NCBI RefSeq assembly: GCF_001936115.1
Contig: NZ_MPDM01000011.1
Coordinates: 12,945-47,194 of the forward strand
Origin: Boudabousia marimammalium
GTDB taxonomy: Bacteria; Actinomycetota; Actinomycetes; Actinomycetales; Actinomycetaceae
Reading direction: 5' to 3'
DNA: 34,250 nucleotides
Shown here: piece after piece, positions 8,231-16,951 of the stretch
How the letters are laid out: each line of letters begins with the position of its first letter
Numbering within the stretch: position 1 is the stretch's first letter
Notes under the pieces: model-generated
The model's database searches: none
What the model was told of the DNA's origin: nothing
Seen by the model: the letters and a program-made list of their open reading frames with translations, nothing else
Program-made: the position numbers and the translations under genes

Positions 8231-8818
8231 TTATGAAGCTGCCCACGCAAACTTGCCTGATTCATGTTGGTGGTGCTGATCCCATTTGCTGAATCTTTCA
8301 GTAACCACGGACAGGGCATCTTCAACGCTATGGCAGGCTTTCAAATACAGGCCCAGATAGAACTTCACATAGTTCTTCTCCTGTAAATATTCTTCAGCCT
8401 TTTCCCCTAGCAAGCCCTCAAGTAGCCATTGGCCCAACAAGGGAATGGTTTTATCAGAGAGTTCATCGCTCAGGCCCGCAAAAGTCAGGAAAGCCCGTTT
8501 TACCGAAGAGAACCGGAGCAGATTCTCGGCTTGAATAATCTGCAGGAAATGCTTAAAGGTATCCAAAGAGCCAAAATCAATCACTTCAATAATGCTTTGT
8601 CGGAGACCCTCGGATAGTTTTGCGGCTCGCAACAGCTTATCAACCAGGAAAATCGCCCTAGGGTGCCCAGACATTATCAGGGCCTCAAGCAAAATATCGG
8701 AGAGTTGGGAGACGCCCTCGGCCTCAAAAACGCCCTGCTCAATCCGGTCCAAAAGACCTCCCTCTCGTTCTCATGATCTTCGAACCAGACTTTGCCGGTT
8801 TCAAGGCATCCCTGCCCG
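8231..8818 (-). pseudogene. Decayed copy of the companion/DUF4132 pair
   Basis: From 8752 down to 8231 the minus strand encodes about 160 residues clearly homologous to residues 211-374 of the intact DUF4132-type protein (for example SGHPRA, LRAAKLSEGLRQSI and KFYLGLY are kept), then about 10 unrelated residues and a stop. Immediately upstream, 8818-8757 encodes a LETGKVWFEDHENE stretch matching the companion protein (LETGKVWFGDHENE), joined to the DUF4132 fragment by a deletion. Both ends of both genes are gone, so this is a relic, not a gene. The divergence from the intact copy shows it is an old paralogue, not a fresh duplication. Confidence 0.82.
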
Positions 8819-8877
8819 CACGAAACTGTGAATGGAAGGCGCGATTGCTACACCTGTGGTGGAGCTTAGCAAACAGA

Positions 8878-8975
8878 CCTATCTTTGAGATTGCTCAAAT
8901 TGGTGGGTAAATCTTTGGGCAGGGATTCGATTACTCGAACTGCTAACAGACCCTGGAGAGCAGCGTCCTTTTGGA
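8878..8975 (-). pseudogene. Possible second scrap of a companion gene
   Basis: The minus strand reads about 32 residues beginning FQKDAALQ and ending NLKDR, weakly matching the KDAALQ...AEDDR part of the companion protein. In an intact gene this part lies downstream of the KVWF stretch, but here it lies upstream, so it would come from another copy or a rearrangement. The match is short. Confidence 0.4.
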
Positions 8976-9268
8976 ATACCCCTTGTCCCTACGACGTAAT
9001 AGCTGACGACAATTTTTTTCGAGTGTCCCTCACGTGCGGTAAATCGTGTTTACGCTGACGCTGCCTTGCTAGCATAGGCGGCGTCACAAGCGAATCTGAG
9101 ATATCAGCATAAAACTGGAATGTGCTAAATCAGATAGTCATGGCTACCGAACTCAACTTAGGGTGCACTAAGTTATTCCTTGTAGTAGTGTGTCTGCGGA
9201 TAGTGATGCGTTAGCCCGTAAACTAGTTTCGTATCCTTTTGCTTATTACTCTTTATTTTGGAGGATTC
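8976..9268 (+). other. Intergenic region before the subtilase
   Basis: No gene seen. It holds a short hairpin at 9057-9085 (GACGCTGCC / GGCGGCGTC, one mismatch) and, next to the ATG at 9269, a good ribosome-binding site GGAGG. No promoter hexamers with convincing spacing were identified. Confidence 0.5.
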
Positions 9269-12200
9269 ATGTCCCTGCATTTAAGGCGTGCCCTCGTGGC
9301 ACTATCTGCCTGGCTTGTTGCTGTTACAGCCTTTGCTGTGGTGCCTCAAGTTATAGCGGCAACAAATATTGATGAAGAGATTACGTCATCGTCCGATAAA
9401 TCTTGGCATTCCGTAATCGTGGTGATGCAGGCGCAAGACACTGCCGAAGGCCGTCCCGCTGTTACTGCAGATGAGAAAGCTGAGCACGTCGAGAGTCTAA
9501 TCAGCATCGCGAAGAATAGTCAGAGTCGCGTCCTCGCCAAGCTAGCTGAAGCAGAAAAAGCTCAACTTGCCCAAGAGATTGAGCCACTTTACGTGGTTAA
9601 TGCGGTTTCCGCCAAGGTGACGAAGGAAGTAGCTGTTGATTTAGCGAAGATCCCGGGCGTCGCTCAGGTCGTAGTCAACCAAAAGCTTGAGGCCTCCCCA
9701 ATCATTGAAGATTCAGGGGTGACTCCCAATCAGTTTGGGTGGCGGAGCGCAGCTAAACATGTGCCTTGGAATCTGAAGCAGATCGGGATTTCAGAAGAAC
9801 TCCAGGATAAGTATGCGGGTGAAGGCATCACCGTGGGGATCATCGATACCGGCGTGGACGCCTCTCATCCCGCGCTAGCGGGAAAGTGGCGCGGCCTGTC
9901 GGGTGACCCGGCTTTGAGCTGGCTAGACACAGTGGCGGGCTCTGCGCAGCCGGTTGATTCAACCGGGCACGGCACGCACGTGACGGGCAGCATCCTCGGC
10001 TCCGATCCTTCCGGGACGAGCCTCCTCGGGGTCGCCCCGAAAGCTAAGTTTATTGCCGCGCGCGTATTCGATGACCTTGGCGAAACGAATGATGCCCGCC
10101 TGCTGCAAGCCATGCAGTGGATGTTGGCCCCACGTGACAGCCAGGGTGTGCCCCACCCAGAAATGGCGCCTCGCATTGTAAATAACTCGTGGGGCAGTTC
10201 TTCCCAAAATACTTTGCTGCAAGACGCACTTAAGCAGTGGCGCAAGGCGGGGATTTTGCCCGTCTTCGCCGCCGGCAATGTTAATGAAGAAACTACGAAT
10301 CGCCCAGGATCGATCGCCCAGCCCGCATCCTTCCCGGAAGCCTTCGCGGTGGGTGCATTGCGCAGTGACGATGTGATTGCAGACTTCTCTTTGCGGGGGC
10401 CCTCACAATTCACTGACCGGACGAAACCTGATATTTCTGCCCCCGGCGTCAATATTCGCTCCTCTTTCCTTAACCAAGAGATGAGGATTCTGTCTGGTAC
10501 TTCAATGGCTGCACCGCAGGTCGCGGGGGCGGCTGCGGTAGTTCTGGGTGCGAACCCGAAGCTCACCATTGATCAGGTGGAAGAAGTCCTCAAGAAATCA
10601 GCTACGCCGCTCACCGACCCGCAGCACGTGGATACACCGAACCATACCTATGGTGTAGGTAAGGTAAACGTGGCTTTAGCTATTGACATGGCGCTACCTG
10701 AATCCGCGATTGGTTCAGTCGCCGGAAAGGTGTATGTGCGCGGCGTAGAAGCCGCGGCGCCAGTTATCACCCACTCTGCTATCCGAGTTTTCTATGCCTC
10801 CACCACTACCGATCTAACGGCTCGCGTCGCTGATGATACCGGAGTGCAAAGGGTCAAGGTCGAGGTAGTTAATTCGGACGGGCAGAAGCTCTCGCATGAC
10901 ATGAAACTGGTGGAAGGCACCAAACTTGACGGCACATATTCTTTCACTATGGCGCCGGGAACACTAAAGCCGGAGGATTCGTCTTATCGGATTTGTGCGC
11001 AAGATCGCGCCGATAAAGAATCTTGTACTGAGATGAATGCTTTTGCCCAGAAGCCTGCTGTTCAGGTCGGCTGGACTGAGGATTTTGAGATGGGAACTGA
11101 TGGCTTTGAAATGGGCGGTGAAACCCCCATGTGGAAGTGGGGTAAGCCCGCTGATGCTTTGAATTCTGCTGCCTCCGGTGAGAAAGTAGTCGCGGTGGGG
11201 CTTGACGGAGAAGGCTACCAGGGAATCGATGATTCCACGCTACTGACCCCTCCGATTCATTTATCGGACACCGATAAGGCTGCGTTGACTTTCAAGCACT
11301 GGTACGACCTCGATAATTATGCTTTCGCCGACTATGACACGGCGGAAGTTTGGATCGGTGAGGTTAAGCCCCAATCTGGAGACATCGCTTGGGAGGAAAA
11401 GCCTCAGCTGCTGTTCAAGAATAAGCACACCGATTGGGAACGCGGCTATATTGAGCTATCAAAGTATGCGGGTAAGACGATTCGAGTCATGTTTGGTGTT
11501 CGTGGCGCCTGGAAGGCGGAACACCAAACGGGTGGCTGGTTCCTCGACGATCTGGCGGTAGAGCCGATTGTGAGCACCACGCTACCTAAGATTGAAAAGG
11601 ACCTGTATCTCACTAAGTTTCCTGATGGGCGTACCAGGATTGATTTCACCCCGTTGAAAGAAGACACGGTGAGCGCCTACCGTCTTTATCGTGCCCATAA
11701 TGACGGTGCTTTTGAGCAGATTCAGGAGCTGACCGGTCCTGATATTCAGAAGTGGATTATTGCTTTCTCTGACTATCCCACTCCGCAAACTGGCACCTAC
11801 ACATACTATGTGACCGCGGTGGCCGGAGACACGGAGTCGGAGCCCTCCAAGTTGCTTCAGCGTACCTTCACTAAGGGCACAGAGATTCATTCTTTCAACT
11901 TCGAGGATGGAGTGCAGGGATGGGCCTCTGAACCTGACCCTAAGGGGCGGGTTTTTGAGCATGGTATCCCGAGTGTTCCTGACGATCAGAATAACGGTAA
12001 GGCTCCTTCCAGCCGGCAGCAGGCCGGTAAGAATCCTGACAGTCCTAATGTTTTCGCGACTGTTCTCAATGATTACCGCAAGGCTAATTCGACCTATACG
12101 TTGACTTCCCCTGTAGTGGATTTGTCTGGTCATGATGACGTCACCTTGTACTGGCAACAATGGTTTAACACTCGGGGACGTAAGGGCTTCGATGAGTGGA

Positions 12201-14296
12201 GTTCCTATGATGACGATATTGCCCGTATCGAGGTGCGTCAGGGCGAGGGAGAATGGAAGACAATCTTCACCCTTGATGAAGCCAAGATTGACGAGGTAGA
12301 TCCGGTCGATAAGAAGACAGCGCTACGGGTTAAGAACGCGTGGCATGTGGACGGAGTTCACCTACCTGCAGATAGTGTTGGGGCTGCAACTCAGGTTCGT
12401 TTCGTTCTCGAAACAGGATCTGAACTCTTCGATTTTGCGGGCGGCTGGTATTTGGACGACATCATGTTCGCTGATACCGCTAATGTGCAGATTCCACAGC
12501 CGCAGCCAACTGCGGAGCGAGCTCAGCTAGGGCTTTACCAGGGCGCTAATCTGACTTTGCCGACGGTCGATCGAACTACTTCGGTGGCAGTTGCTTTGCA
12601 GGAGGCTACTACCAATGACGCTTGGGTGCCAGCCCCTAACGGTGTCGTTGAACTGGTTGGTCGCGGCTCTCAGGTCGCTACCGAAGTGGGCTCTGGCGCC
12701 TACTCTTTGCAGGGGCGTGCAGGCAGCGTGACGGTACGGGCGCAAGCTCCCGGTTATAAGCCGAAGACCGAGGTCCTAGAGCTGGTTGACGGCAAGGTCG
12801 TGACGCAGGACTTCTACTTGGAGAAGGCCACTGAACAGGATGTAACTTTCACCGTGCAGGATAAGGAAGGTAATCCGGTCAGCGACGCGGTTGTCACCAT
12901 CTACGAGAAGGGGAATAGGAAGCCCCTAACAGTCATGCCGGTGGGAGACTCCGTCTCAGTGAAGCTACTGCCAAATGACTATTCGGTCCGTGCGGGTGCT
13001 CCTGGATATATTGCGGTTGATCTTCCTTTCACCGTGGTTGACGGCGAGAACAGCTCTCAGATGATTGAGCTGGCTGCCGCGTCGCGCGACAGAGATCCCG
13101 AATGGGTCTCTTATGATTCGGGCAATGCGGATGCTGCGCTAAGGTATGAGGAGCGTGGTGGGACCGCTGCAGTGAAGTTTAATGCCAACCCGAAGGAGCA
13201 TGTCGTCAAGGCTCGCTTCTTCGTTTTCAAAGCTCCCAAAGCCCAAGAGTTTGAGTGGGCTTTGTGGGATGATAATGACGAGGATGGGTTACCTGGAAAG
13301 ATTCTGGTCGGCCCGCAGAAGATGCAAGTGGAAGCTGGCGTGGGCGGCGAATGGGTAGAAGTTACCATGCCGTACCCCGTTCCGGTTAAAGGCACCTACT
13401 ATGTGTCCTATACCCAGCAGGTCGAGGGTGATTCCACTATCGCGCTGGGCGTTGATTCGTCGCTTAATAGCGATGGTCACAGCTTCAAGTTGCGCAACGA
13501 CGCATGGGATTATTCTGAGGAGTATGGGCGGTTCATGATTAATGCTCAGGTCGCCCAGTTCAGCACGGTAATGCCTGAGCAGACTCCTGAGCCGACTGTG
13601 GAGCCGACTGTGGAGCCTACGGTTGAGCCGACGGTTGAGCCGACAACCGAGCCGAGTGTTGAGCCTTCTGTGGAAATGGTTTTGCATCGTGCCGAGGCGC
13701 CTGCTCCGGTAAAAGCTGCGTTCCGAGATGTGCTTGTTTCGCGGATGTTTGCTGGTGAGATTGCTTGGATGGCGTCTGAGAAGATTAGTACTGGTTATAA
13801 GGATGGGACTTATGGTCCGTTGAAGTCTGTGAATCGTGATGCGATGGCTGCGTTCTTGTATCGTGCGGCTGGTAGCCCGGCCGTTGATATTTCTAAGCCT
13901 GCGTTTAAGGATGTGCCTAAGAATAATCAGTTCTTTAAGGAGATTGCTTGGATGCGTGCTTCTGGTATTTCCACCGGCTGGGATGATGGTACTTATCGTC
14001 CGTTGGCGCCGGTCAGTCGTGAGGCGATGGCAGCGTTCTTGTACCGGTTCTGTGACCAGATGCCTGATCAATGTGCGTCGGCTATTAATCCCGATACTTT
14101 GGATGTTTCTAACGCTAAGGTGTTCAAGGATGTGGCTGGGAGTCAGTTTGGTCGTGAGATTACTTGGTTGGCTGCGGCTAAGGTGTCTACTGGTTGGGAT
14201 GATGGTACGTTCCATCCTGGTGAGCCAATCCGTCGTGATGCGATGGCTGCGTTCTTGTACCGGCTGAAGCATAATCATTTAGCGCCGGCTCAGTAG
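9269..14296 (+). CDS. Secreted subtilisin-like S8 protease with SLH-type repeats
   Basis: A 1675-residue exported serine protease. The start at 9269 follows GGAGG and gives a clean signal peptide (residues 1 to about 31, ending VIAA). Next come an inhibitor_I9-like propeptide (about 46-140) and the S8 domain with Asp193 (IIDTGVD), His234 (GHGTHV) and Ser412 (GTSMAAP), so the triad is complete. Further on are two modules ending GGWFLDDL / GGWYLDDI, like those in immune-inhibitor-A and bacillopeptidase-type proteins (about 605-770 and 876-1060), two carboxypeptidase-regulatory-like beta domains (about 1120-1265), an E-P-T-V linker (about 1439-1469) and three SLH-type repeats (about 1484-1670), each with F-K/R-D-V, STGW/Y-x-D-GT and AMAAFLYR. 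There is no LPXTG, so attachment would be through the repeats. Likely role: degradation of host or matrix proteins. A terminator follows. Confidence 0.95.
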   Translation: MSLHLRRALVALSAWLVAVTAFAVVPQVIAATNIDEEITSSSDKSWHSVIVVMQAQDTAEGRPAVTADEKAEHVESLISIAKNSQSRVLAKLAEAEKAQLAQEIEPLYVVNAVSAKVTKEVAVDLAKIPGVAQVVVNQKLEASPIIEDSGVTPNQFGWRSAAKHVPWNLKQIGISEELQDKYAGEGITVGIIDTGVDASHPALAGKWRGLSGDPALSWLDTVAGSAQPVDSTGHGTHVTGSILGSDPSGTSLLGVAPKAKFIAARVFDDLGETNDARLLQAMQWMLAPRDSQGVPHPEMAPRIVNNSWGSSSQNTLLQDALKQWRKAGILPVFAAGNVNEETTNRPGSIAQPASFPEAFAVGALRSDDVIADFSLRGPSQFTDRTKPDISAPGVNIRSSFLNQEMRILSGTSMAAPQVAGAAAVVLGANPKLTIDQVEEVLKKSATPLTDPQHVDTPNHTYGVGKVNVALAIDMALPESAIGSVAGKVYVRGVEAAAPVITHSAIRVFYASTTTDLTARVADDTGVQRVKVEVVNSDGQKLSHDMKLVEGTKLDGTYSFTMAPGTLKPEDSSYRICAQDRADKESCTEMNAFAQKPAVQVGWTEDFEMGTDGFEMGGETPMWKWGKPADALNSAASGEKVVAVGLDGEGYQGIDDSTLLTPPIHLSDTDKAALTFKHWYDLDNYAFADYDTAEVWIGEVKPQSGDIAWEEKPQLLFKNKHTDWERGYIELSKYAGKTIRVMFGVRGAWKAEHQTGGWFLDDLAVEPIVSTTLPKIEKDLYLTKFPDGRTRIDFTPLKEDTVSAYRLYRAHNDGAFEQIQELTGPDIQKWIIAFSDYPTPQTGTYTYYVTAVAGDTESEPSKLLQRTFTKGTEIHSFNFEDGVQGWASEPDPKGRVFEHGIPSVPDDQNNGKAPSSRQQAGKNPDSPNVFATVLNDYRKANSTYTLTSPVVDLSGHDDVTLYWQQWFNTRGRKGFDEWSSYDDDIARIEVRQGEGEWKTIFTLDEAKIDEVDPVDKKTALRVKNAWHVDGVHLPADSVGAATQVRFVLETGSELFDFAGGWYLDDIMFADTANVQIPQPQPTAERAQLGLYQGANLTLPTVDRTTSVAVALQEATTNDAWVPAPNGVVELVGRGSQVATEVGSGAYSLQGRAGSVTVRAQAPGYKPKTEVLELVDGKVVTQDFYLEKATEQDVTFTVQDKEGNPVSDAVVTIYEKGNRKPLTVMPVGDSVSVKLLPNDYSVRAGAPGYIAVDLPFTVVDGENSSQMIELAAASRDRDPEWVSYDSGNADAALRYEERGGTAAVKFNANPKEHVVKARFFVFKAPKAQEFEWALWDDNDEDGLPGKILVGPQKMQVEAGVGGEWVEVTMPYPVPVKGTYYVSYTQQVEGDSTIALGVDSSLNSDGHSFKLRNDAWDYSEEYGRFMINAQVAQFSTVMPEQTPEPTVEPTVEPTVEPTVEPTTEPSVEPSVEMVLHRAEAPAPVKAAFRDVLVSRMFAGEIAWMASEKISTGYKDGTYGPLKSVNRDAMAAFLYRAAGSPAVDISKPAFKDVPKNNQFFKEIAWMRASGISTGWDDGTYRPLAPVSREAMAAFLYRFCDQMPDQCASAINPDTLDVSNAKVFKDVAGSQFGREITWLAAAKVSTGWDDGTFHPGEPIRRDAMAAFLYRLKHNHLAPAQ
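13583..13672 (+). repeat. E-P-T-V coding repeats in the subtilase
   Basis: Eight or so tandem Glu-Pro-Thr/Ser-Val/Thr units link the catalytic part to the SLH-type repeats. They are near-identical at codon level to the repeats at the start and end of the window. Confidence 0.85.
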
Positions 14297-14337
14297 GTAT
14301 TTCGGTGCTTGTCTAGGTGCTTTGATTTACCGGCTTT

Positions 14338-14380
14338 GGGGTCGGGGTGGGAAGGGTTATTCTTTCCCGCCCCGACCCTA
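14338..14380 (+). terminator. Terminator of the subtilase gene
   Basis: A GC-rich hairpin about 40 nt after the stop, formed by GGGTCGGGGTGGGAA and TTTCCCGCCCCGACCC with G-T pairs and a short AT-rich loop. The following tail is only weakly T-rich. Confidence 0.65.
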
Positions 14381-14583
14381 AACAAATTCTTTGCTAGATA
14401 AGTAATGCGCATTCTCCTGCTGCGCGCAGATCTTGCCAGCACACCCTCACCCTCGTCCCTCGTGCTGCGGGCGGATGGATGGCGTTGCAGTTGCGTATGG
14501 GTTTTGGCGGGAATTAGGTATGAATTGTTGTGTTTGTGGCGTAAACCCATACCCACATAGTGCTTCAGCTAAGAAACAGAAAA

Positions 14584-14617
14584 CCCCGGAATATTAACTG
14601 TTGTTAAGATTCCGGGG
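14584..14617 (-). terminator. Second leftward terminator
   Basis: 15-nt arms CCCCGGAATATTAAC and GTTAAGATTCCGGGG with one mismatch and a 4-nt loop. On the minus strand the hairpin is followed by TTTTCTGTTTC. Confidence 0.6.
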
Positions 14618-14722
14618 AATGAACTGGATGTTTAGTGACCCAGTTGGATACACGGGGTTAGGTGGGTGCAAAACGAGTAAGGCTGGGTGCAGGTAGTTGC
14701 TTTTAGTACTACTTGAAAGATT

Positions 14723-14759
14723 GAAGGTTGCTCACCTTAGTAAAAGGTGAGCAACCTTC
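14723..14759 (-). terminator. Terminator of the MGMT-like gene
   Basis: A perfect 16-bp stem GAAGGTTGCTCACCTT / AAGGTGAGCAACCTTC with a 5-nt loop, starting 15 nt beyond the stop codon of the leftward gene. The minus-strand tail is AATCTTTC, not a clean T run. Confidence 0.65.
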
Positions 14760-14774
14760 GTAGAATAATCCTGG

Positions 14775-15443
14775 TTAGACATTCAGGTTGCGTCGAAGCA
14801 TAGCACCCTGCCAAATGACCAAGTAGTCCTCAACAATAGCTACATCACCCTGCTGAGATGCAAGCCCGCAGTTAATCAGCAATTCGGAGCGTTGCGGCGC
14901 GTCGGGCTCAGCAATGGATGTCCATTCTGGATCATCCATTGGGACACGCCAGTATTTGCCGTCGAAAAACTTATGAGACATAACATGAGCTGCTTCTTTG
15001 GGCGTGATCCGTTTATTGCGCTTGATTGATGTTGCAACAGAAGGTGTGAAGGCGTTGCCAACCATCTCAGCGATAGCACCATAAGTACACAGGATGCCAG
15101 CTTCAGCAACTGCATGAACGACACGGGCGATTTGTTCGCGCATGCCTTCTGGTTTTCCCATTGCCCTGACATTAACGCTTGTTCCCTCAGCAAGGTCTAT
15201 ATCGAGATTACCGTCTGGACCCAGTGTGACGAAGTATGGGCCGAATGGGACGCGGTCGATATCGGCATCTTCGATGAGTTTCGCAAGCTGATTAGTGGGC
15301 AAGCTCTTCCAAGCAGCACCATCACCTTGTTTCCAGTAAACCCCATCTTCTAGCAACCGATGACCTACGAGGCCGCTGTAAGCGGGAGCAGGAAGTAGTT
15401 GATTAGTTTTCTGCTCGCAGATATCAGGTTCAACCTGACACAT
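14775..15443 (-). CDS. MGMT/alkyltransferase-like DNA-binding protein
   Basis: A 222-residue soluble protein. The C-terminal half (about 105-210) resembles the DNA-binding domain of O6-alkylguanine transferases and alkyltransferase-like proteins: a helix ARVVHAVAEAG, then CTYGAIAEMVG, a second helix, YWRVP in the place of the usual P-C-H-R-V loop, and RSELLINCGL at the end. The acceptor Cys of the PCHRV motif is absent, so repair by alkyl transfer is unlikely; binding to modified or ordinary DNA is more plausible. The N-terminal half is not recognised. It is a single gene with two terminators downstream. The start ATG lies within a 46-bp inverted repeat, with no strong ribosome-binding site, suggesting a leaderless or self-regulated transcript. 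Assignment by pattern only. Confidence 0.6.
   Translation of the reverse strand: MCQVEPDICEQKTNQLLPAPAYSGLVGHRLLEDGVYWKQGDGAAWKSLPTNQLAKLIEDADIDRVPFGPYFVTLGPDGNLDIDLAEGTSVNVRAMGKPEGMREQIARVVHAVAEAGILCTYGAIAEMVGNAFTPSVATSIKRNKRITPKEAAHVMSHKFFDGKYWRVPMDDPEWTSIAEPDAPQRSELLINCGLASQQGDVAIVEDYLVIWQGAMLRRNLNV
15424..15438. repeat. Small palindrome inside the MGMT-like 5' coding region
   Basis: TCAGGTT-C-AACCTGA, a perfect 7-bp inverted repeat covering codons 2-6 and lying only 2 nt from the larger inverted repeat at 15441-15486. Confidence 0.6.
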
Positions 15444-15486
15444 CTAACTCTATAATCAAAATACTATTTGATTTGAGAGTTAGATG
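15441..15486. promoter_or_regulatory. 46-bp inverted repeat over the MGMT-like start codon
   Basis: Twenty-nt arms (15441-15460 and 15467-15486) match at 18 positions around a 6-nt centre ATACTA. The outer bases of the left arm are the start codon of the leftward gene. An operator for a dimeric regulator, possibly autoregulation, is the simplest reading. Confidence 0.65.
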
Positions 15487-15700
15487 TAACCCTGTCACAA
15501 GGTTGTGTTTTAGCGCTTATTTTTTCCCGAGCGCAGTTACATAGACCTGCCGTTAAAGTCTAATACCCCACTCCCGCCCCGACTCACACACCATCAACTA
15601 CGGATACATCAAGCCCTGCCCATCAACGGCTCAAGTGCGGATAACAACTCGCACGACAAAACCCTACAACACCAAATTGGGGCCAATTATATTAGCACAG

Positions 15701-15729
15701 TTGACCCATAACACAAAGAAGCCTACACT
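15701..15729 (+). promoter_or_regulatory. Promoter of the secreted peptide/ABC operon
   Basis: TTGACC (15701-15706) and TACACT (15724-15729) are separated by exactly 17 bp, matching the housekeeping sigma consensus well. Transcription would begin about 15736, leaving a leader of roughly 40 nt before the ATG at 15778. Confidence 0.72.
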
Positions 15730-15777
15730 GTGGCTATCAGCATGCTCCGATATGAACCTGCAACTTTAGGAGTAGCA

Positions 15778-16179
15778 ATGAGAACAAAATATTTGCAACG
15801 AATTTTGGTGGCAGTAGCGATTTCCACGCTAGCCACTGTTTCCATTGGCGGGGTTTCGCTCGCCCACGCCGCGACGAACGGGACTTACCGTTCGGCCTGC
15901 GAGCTATATAGTTATCGTCCTACCATCTCTGGTAGTACTATCACGGGGGTCGGTGGTCGCCATGGATGCAGTAACTCAGTGAAGTGGGTTGAAGTGTCTC
16001 TATGGCGTGACAACTGGGTAAAAGATACGCTACTGGCTAAACGTAGCAAAGGATGGGTAAATACAATTCAGCTGTCAGTTCAATCTAGTACTGGTCAAGC
16101 CGGCTCGGGTGCGTATGTTTATACTTATACCAAGTCTGCAACCGGTGCAACTAAATCCTCTTCCAATATCCAGTTGTAG
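15778..16179 (+). CDS. Small secreted protein, possible bacteriocin-like peptide
   Basis: A 133-residue protein; ATG 15778 has AGGAG 5 nt upstream. Residues 1 to about 31 form a Sec signal peptide ending AHA-AT, leaving a mature protein of about 100 residues. The mature part has two Cys (in RSACELY and RHGCSNS, likely a disulfide) and is rich in Ser, Thr, Gly, Tyr and Trp, with alternating beta-strand patterns such as VKWVEVSLW and GAYVYTYTK. No known family was recognised with certainty. A strong promoter lies upstream, and an ABC ATPase gene starts 10 nt after the stop, so the secreted product and the transporter are co-expressed. A bacteriocin or signalling peptide with immunity/export genes is the working idea; a structural or stress-related exported protein is the alternative. 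Confidence 0.82.
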   Translation: MRTKYLQRILVAVAISTLATVSIGGVSLAHAATNGTYRSACELYSYRPTISGSTITGVGGRHGCSNSVKWVEVSLWRDNWVKDTLLAKRSKGWVNTIQLSVQSSTGQAGSGAYVYTYTKSATGATKSSSNIQL

Positions 16180-16189
16180 TAGTTGCACC

Positions 16190-16933
16190 ATGCTAGAGAT
16201 CCGTAATCTGCATTTCTCATACCGAAATTTTCAAGCGCTCAATGGTATATCGACTACTGTTGGTTCTGGCGTCTATGGTTTGTTAGGACCCAATGGGGCA
16301 GGTAAGTCTACTTTGATGAAGTGTATCGTAGGTATGTTGCCATTACAAAACGGAGAGGTTTTCGTTAACGGTGACCCCATCGATAGCGCTAATGCTGAGT
16401 TTAAACGCATATTGGGCTATTTGCCGCAACATTTTGAGGTAATGGATTTCTCCTCGGTGGAGCGTAATCTTCTCTATGCTGCTTGGGCGCATGGTCTCAA
16501 TCGAAGTGAGTGCTCAGCTGCTATTGCGAAGATTTTGCAGATTACGGATCTTGCCGATAAAAGGCAGTCTTTAGTGCGTTCTCTTTCCGGGGGAATGCGT
16601 CAGCGGTTAGGGATTGCTTGCGCGCTTGTTCACCGGCCGCGCATCGCGTTATTGGATGAGCCGACAGTGGGTTTAGATCCCCTTCAACGGGCGGGAATAC
16701 GTAATCTGTTAGCCGAATTGGCAAAAGAATCTACTATTATTATCTCTACTCATTTAGTAGAAGATATCGCTGCAGTAGCTAACCGGGTAATGGTTATGAA
16801 TGCTGGGCAAATTAGCTTCGATGGCACTGTTGACGATCTCGAAATATTAGGTCAGAAGAATCCGACTCCAGGGTTCAACACTTTAGAGTGTGGCTATCAG
16901 GCAGCGTTATCGTTAATCCCAAATCATGAATAA
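16190..16933 (+). CDS. ABC transporter ATP-binding protein of the peptide operon
   Basis: A 247-residue ATPase: Walker A GPNGAGKST at 33-41, signature LSGGM at 132-136, Walker B ALLDEPT with Asp156/Glu157, and ISTH switch. The Q-loop lies in GYLPQHF. Start ATG 16190 is chosen because it opens directly at the conserved LEIRNLHFSYR; the site upstream is weak, and being 10 nt from the previous stop suggests translational coupling. Its closest types by pattern are ABC-2 exporters that give immunity to, or move, peptides and antibiotics. The partner subunits are the two membrane proteins that follow. Codon use becomes visibly more AT-rich from here to about 18945. Confidence 0.9.
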   Translation: MLEIRNLHFSYRNFQALNGISTTVGSGVYGLLGPNGAGKSTLMKCIVGMLPLQNGEVFVNGDPIDSANAEFKRILGYLPQHFEVMDFSSVERNLLYAAWAHGLNRSECSAAIAKILQITDLADKRQSLVRSLSGGMRQRLGIACALVHRPRIALLDEPTVGLDPLQRAGIRNLLAELAKESTIIISTHLVEDIAAVANRVMVMNAGQISFDGTVDDLEILGQKNPTPGFNTLECGYQAALSLIPNHE

Positions 16934-16951
16934 GTAAACGGCGATAAGAAC

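Larger units (their letters stand above)
14381..14774. other. Non-coding stretch with two strong hairpins
   Basis: No gene supported. The only clear structures are the inverted repeats at 14584-14617 and 14723-14759, both of which read best as terminators for leftward transcription. Confidence 0.5.

Noticed and set aside
9865-10569. 234-codon minus-strand frame opposite the S8 catalytic domain
   Set aside because: The plus strand encodes a complete conserved protease domain here; the antisense product is unrecognisable.
13583-13672. Possible CRISPR-like repeat array
   Set aside because: The repeats are short, contiguous and in frame, encoding E-P-T-V; there are no spacers.
13289-14278. 329-codon open frame on the minus strand opposite the subtilase 3' end
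   Set aside because: It is a product of the repetitive, strongly biased codons of the linker and SLH-type repeats; the translation is low in complexity and has no start site or known family.
14290-14556. 88-codon minus-strand frame after the subtilase
   Set aside because: It crosses the subtilase terminator, has no conserved features and an odd composition.
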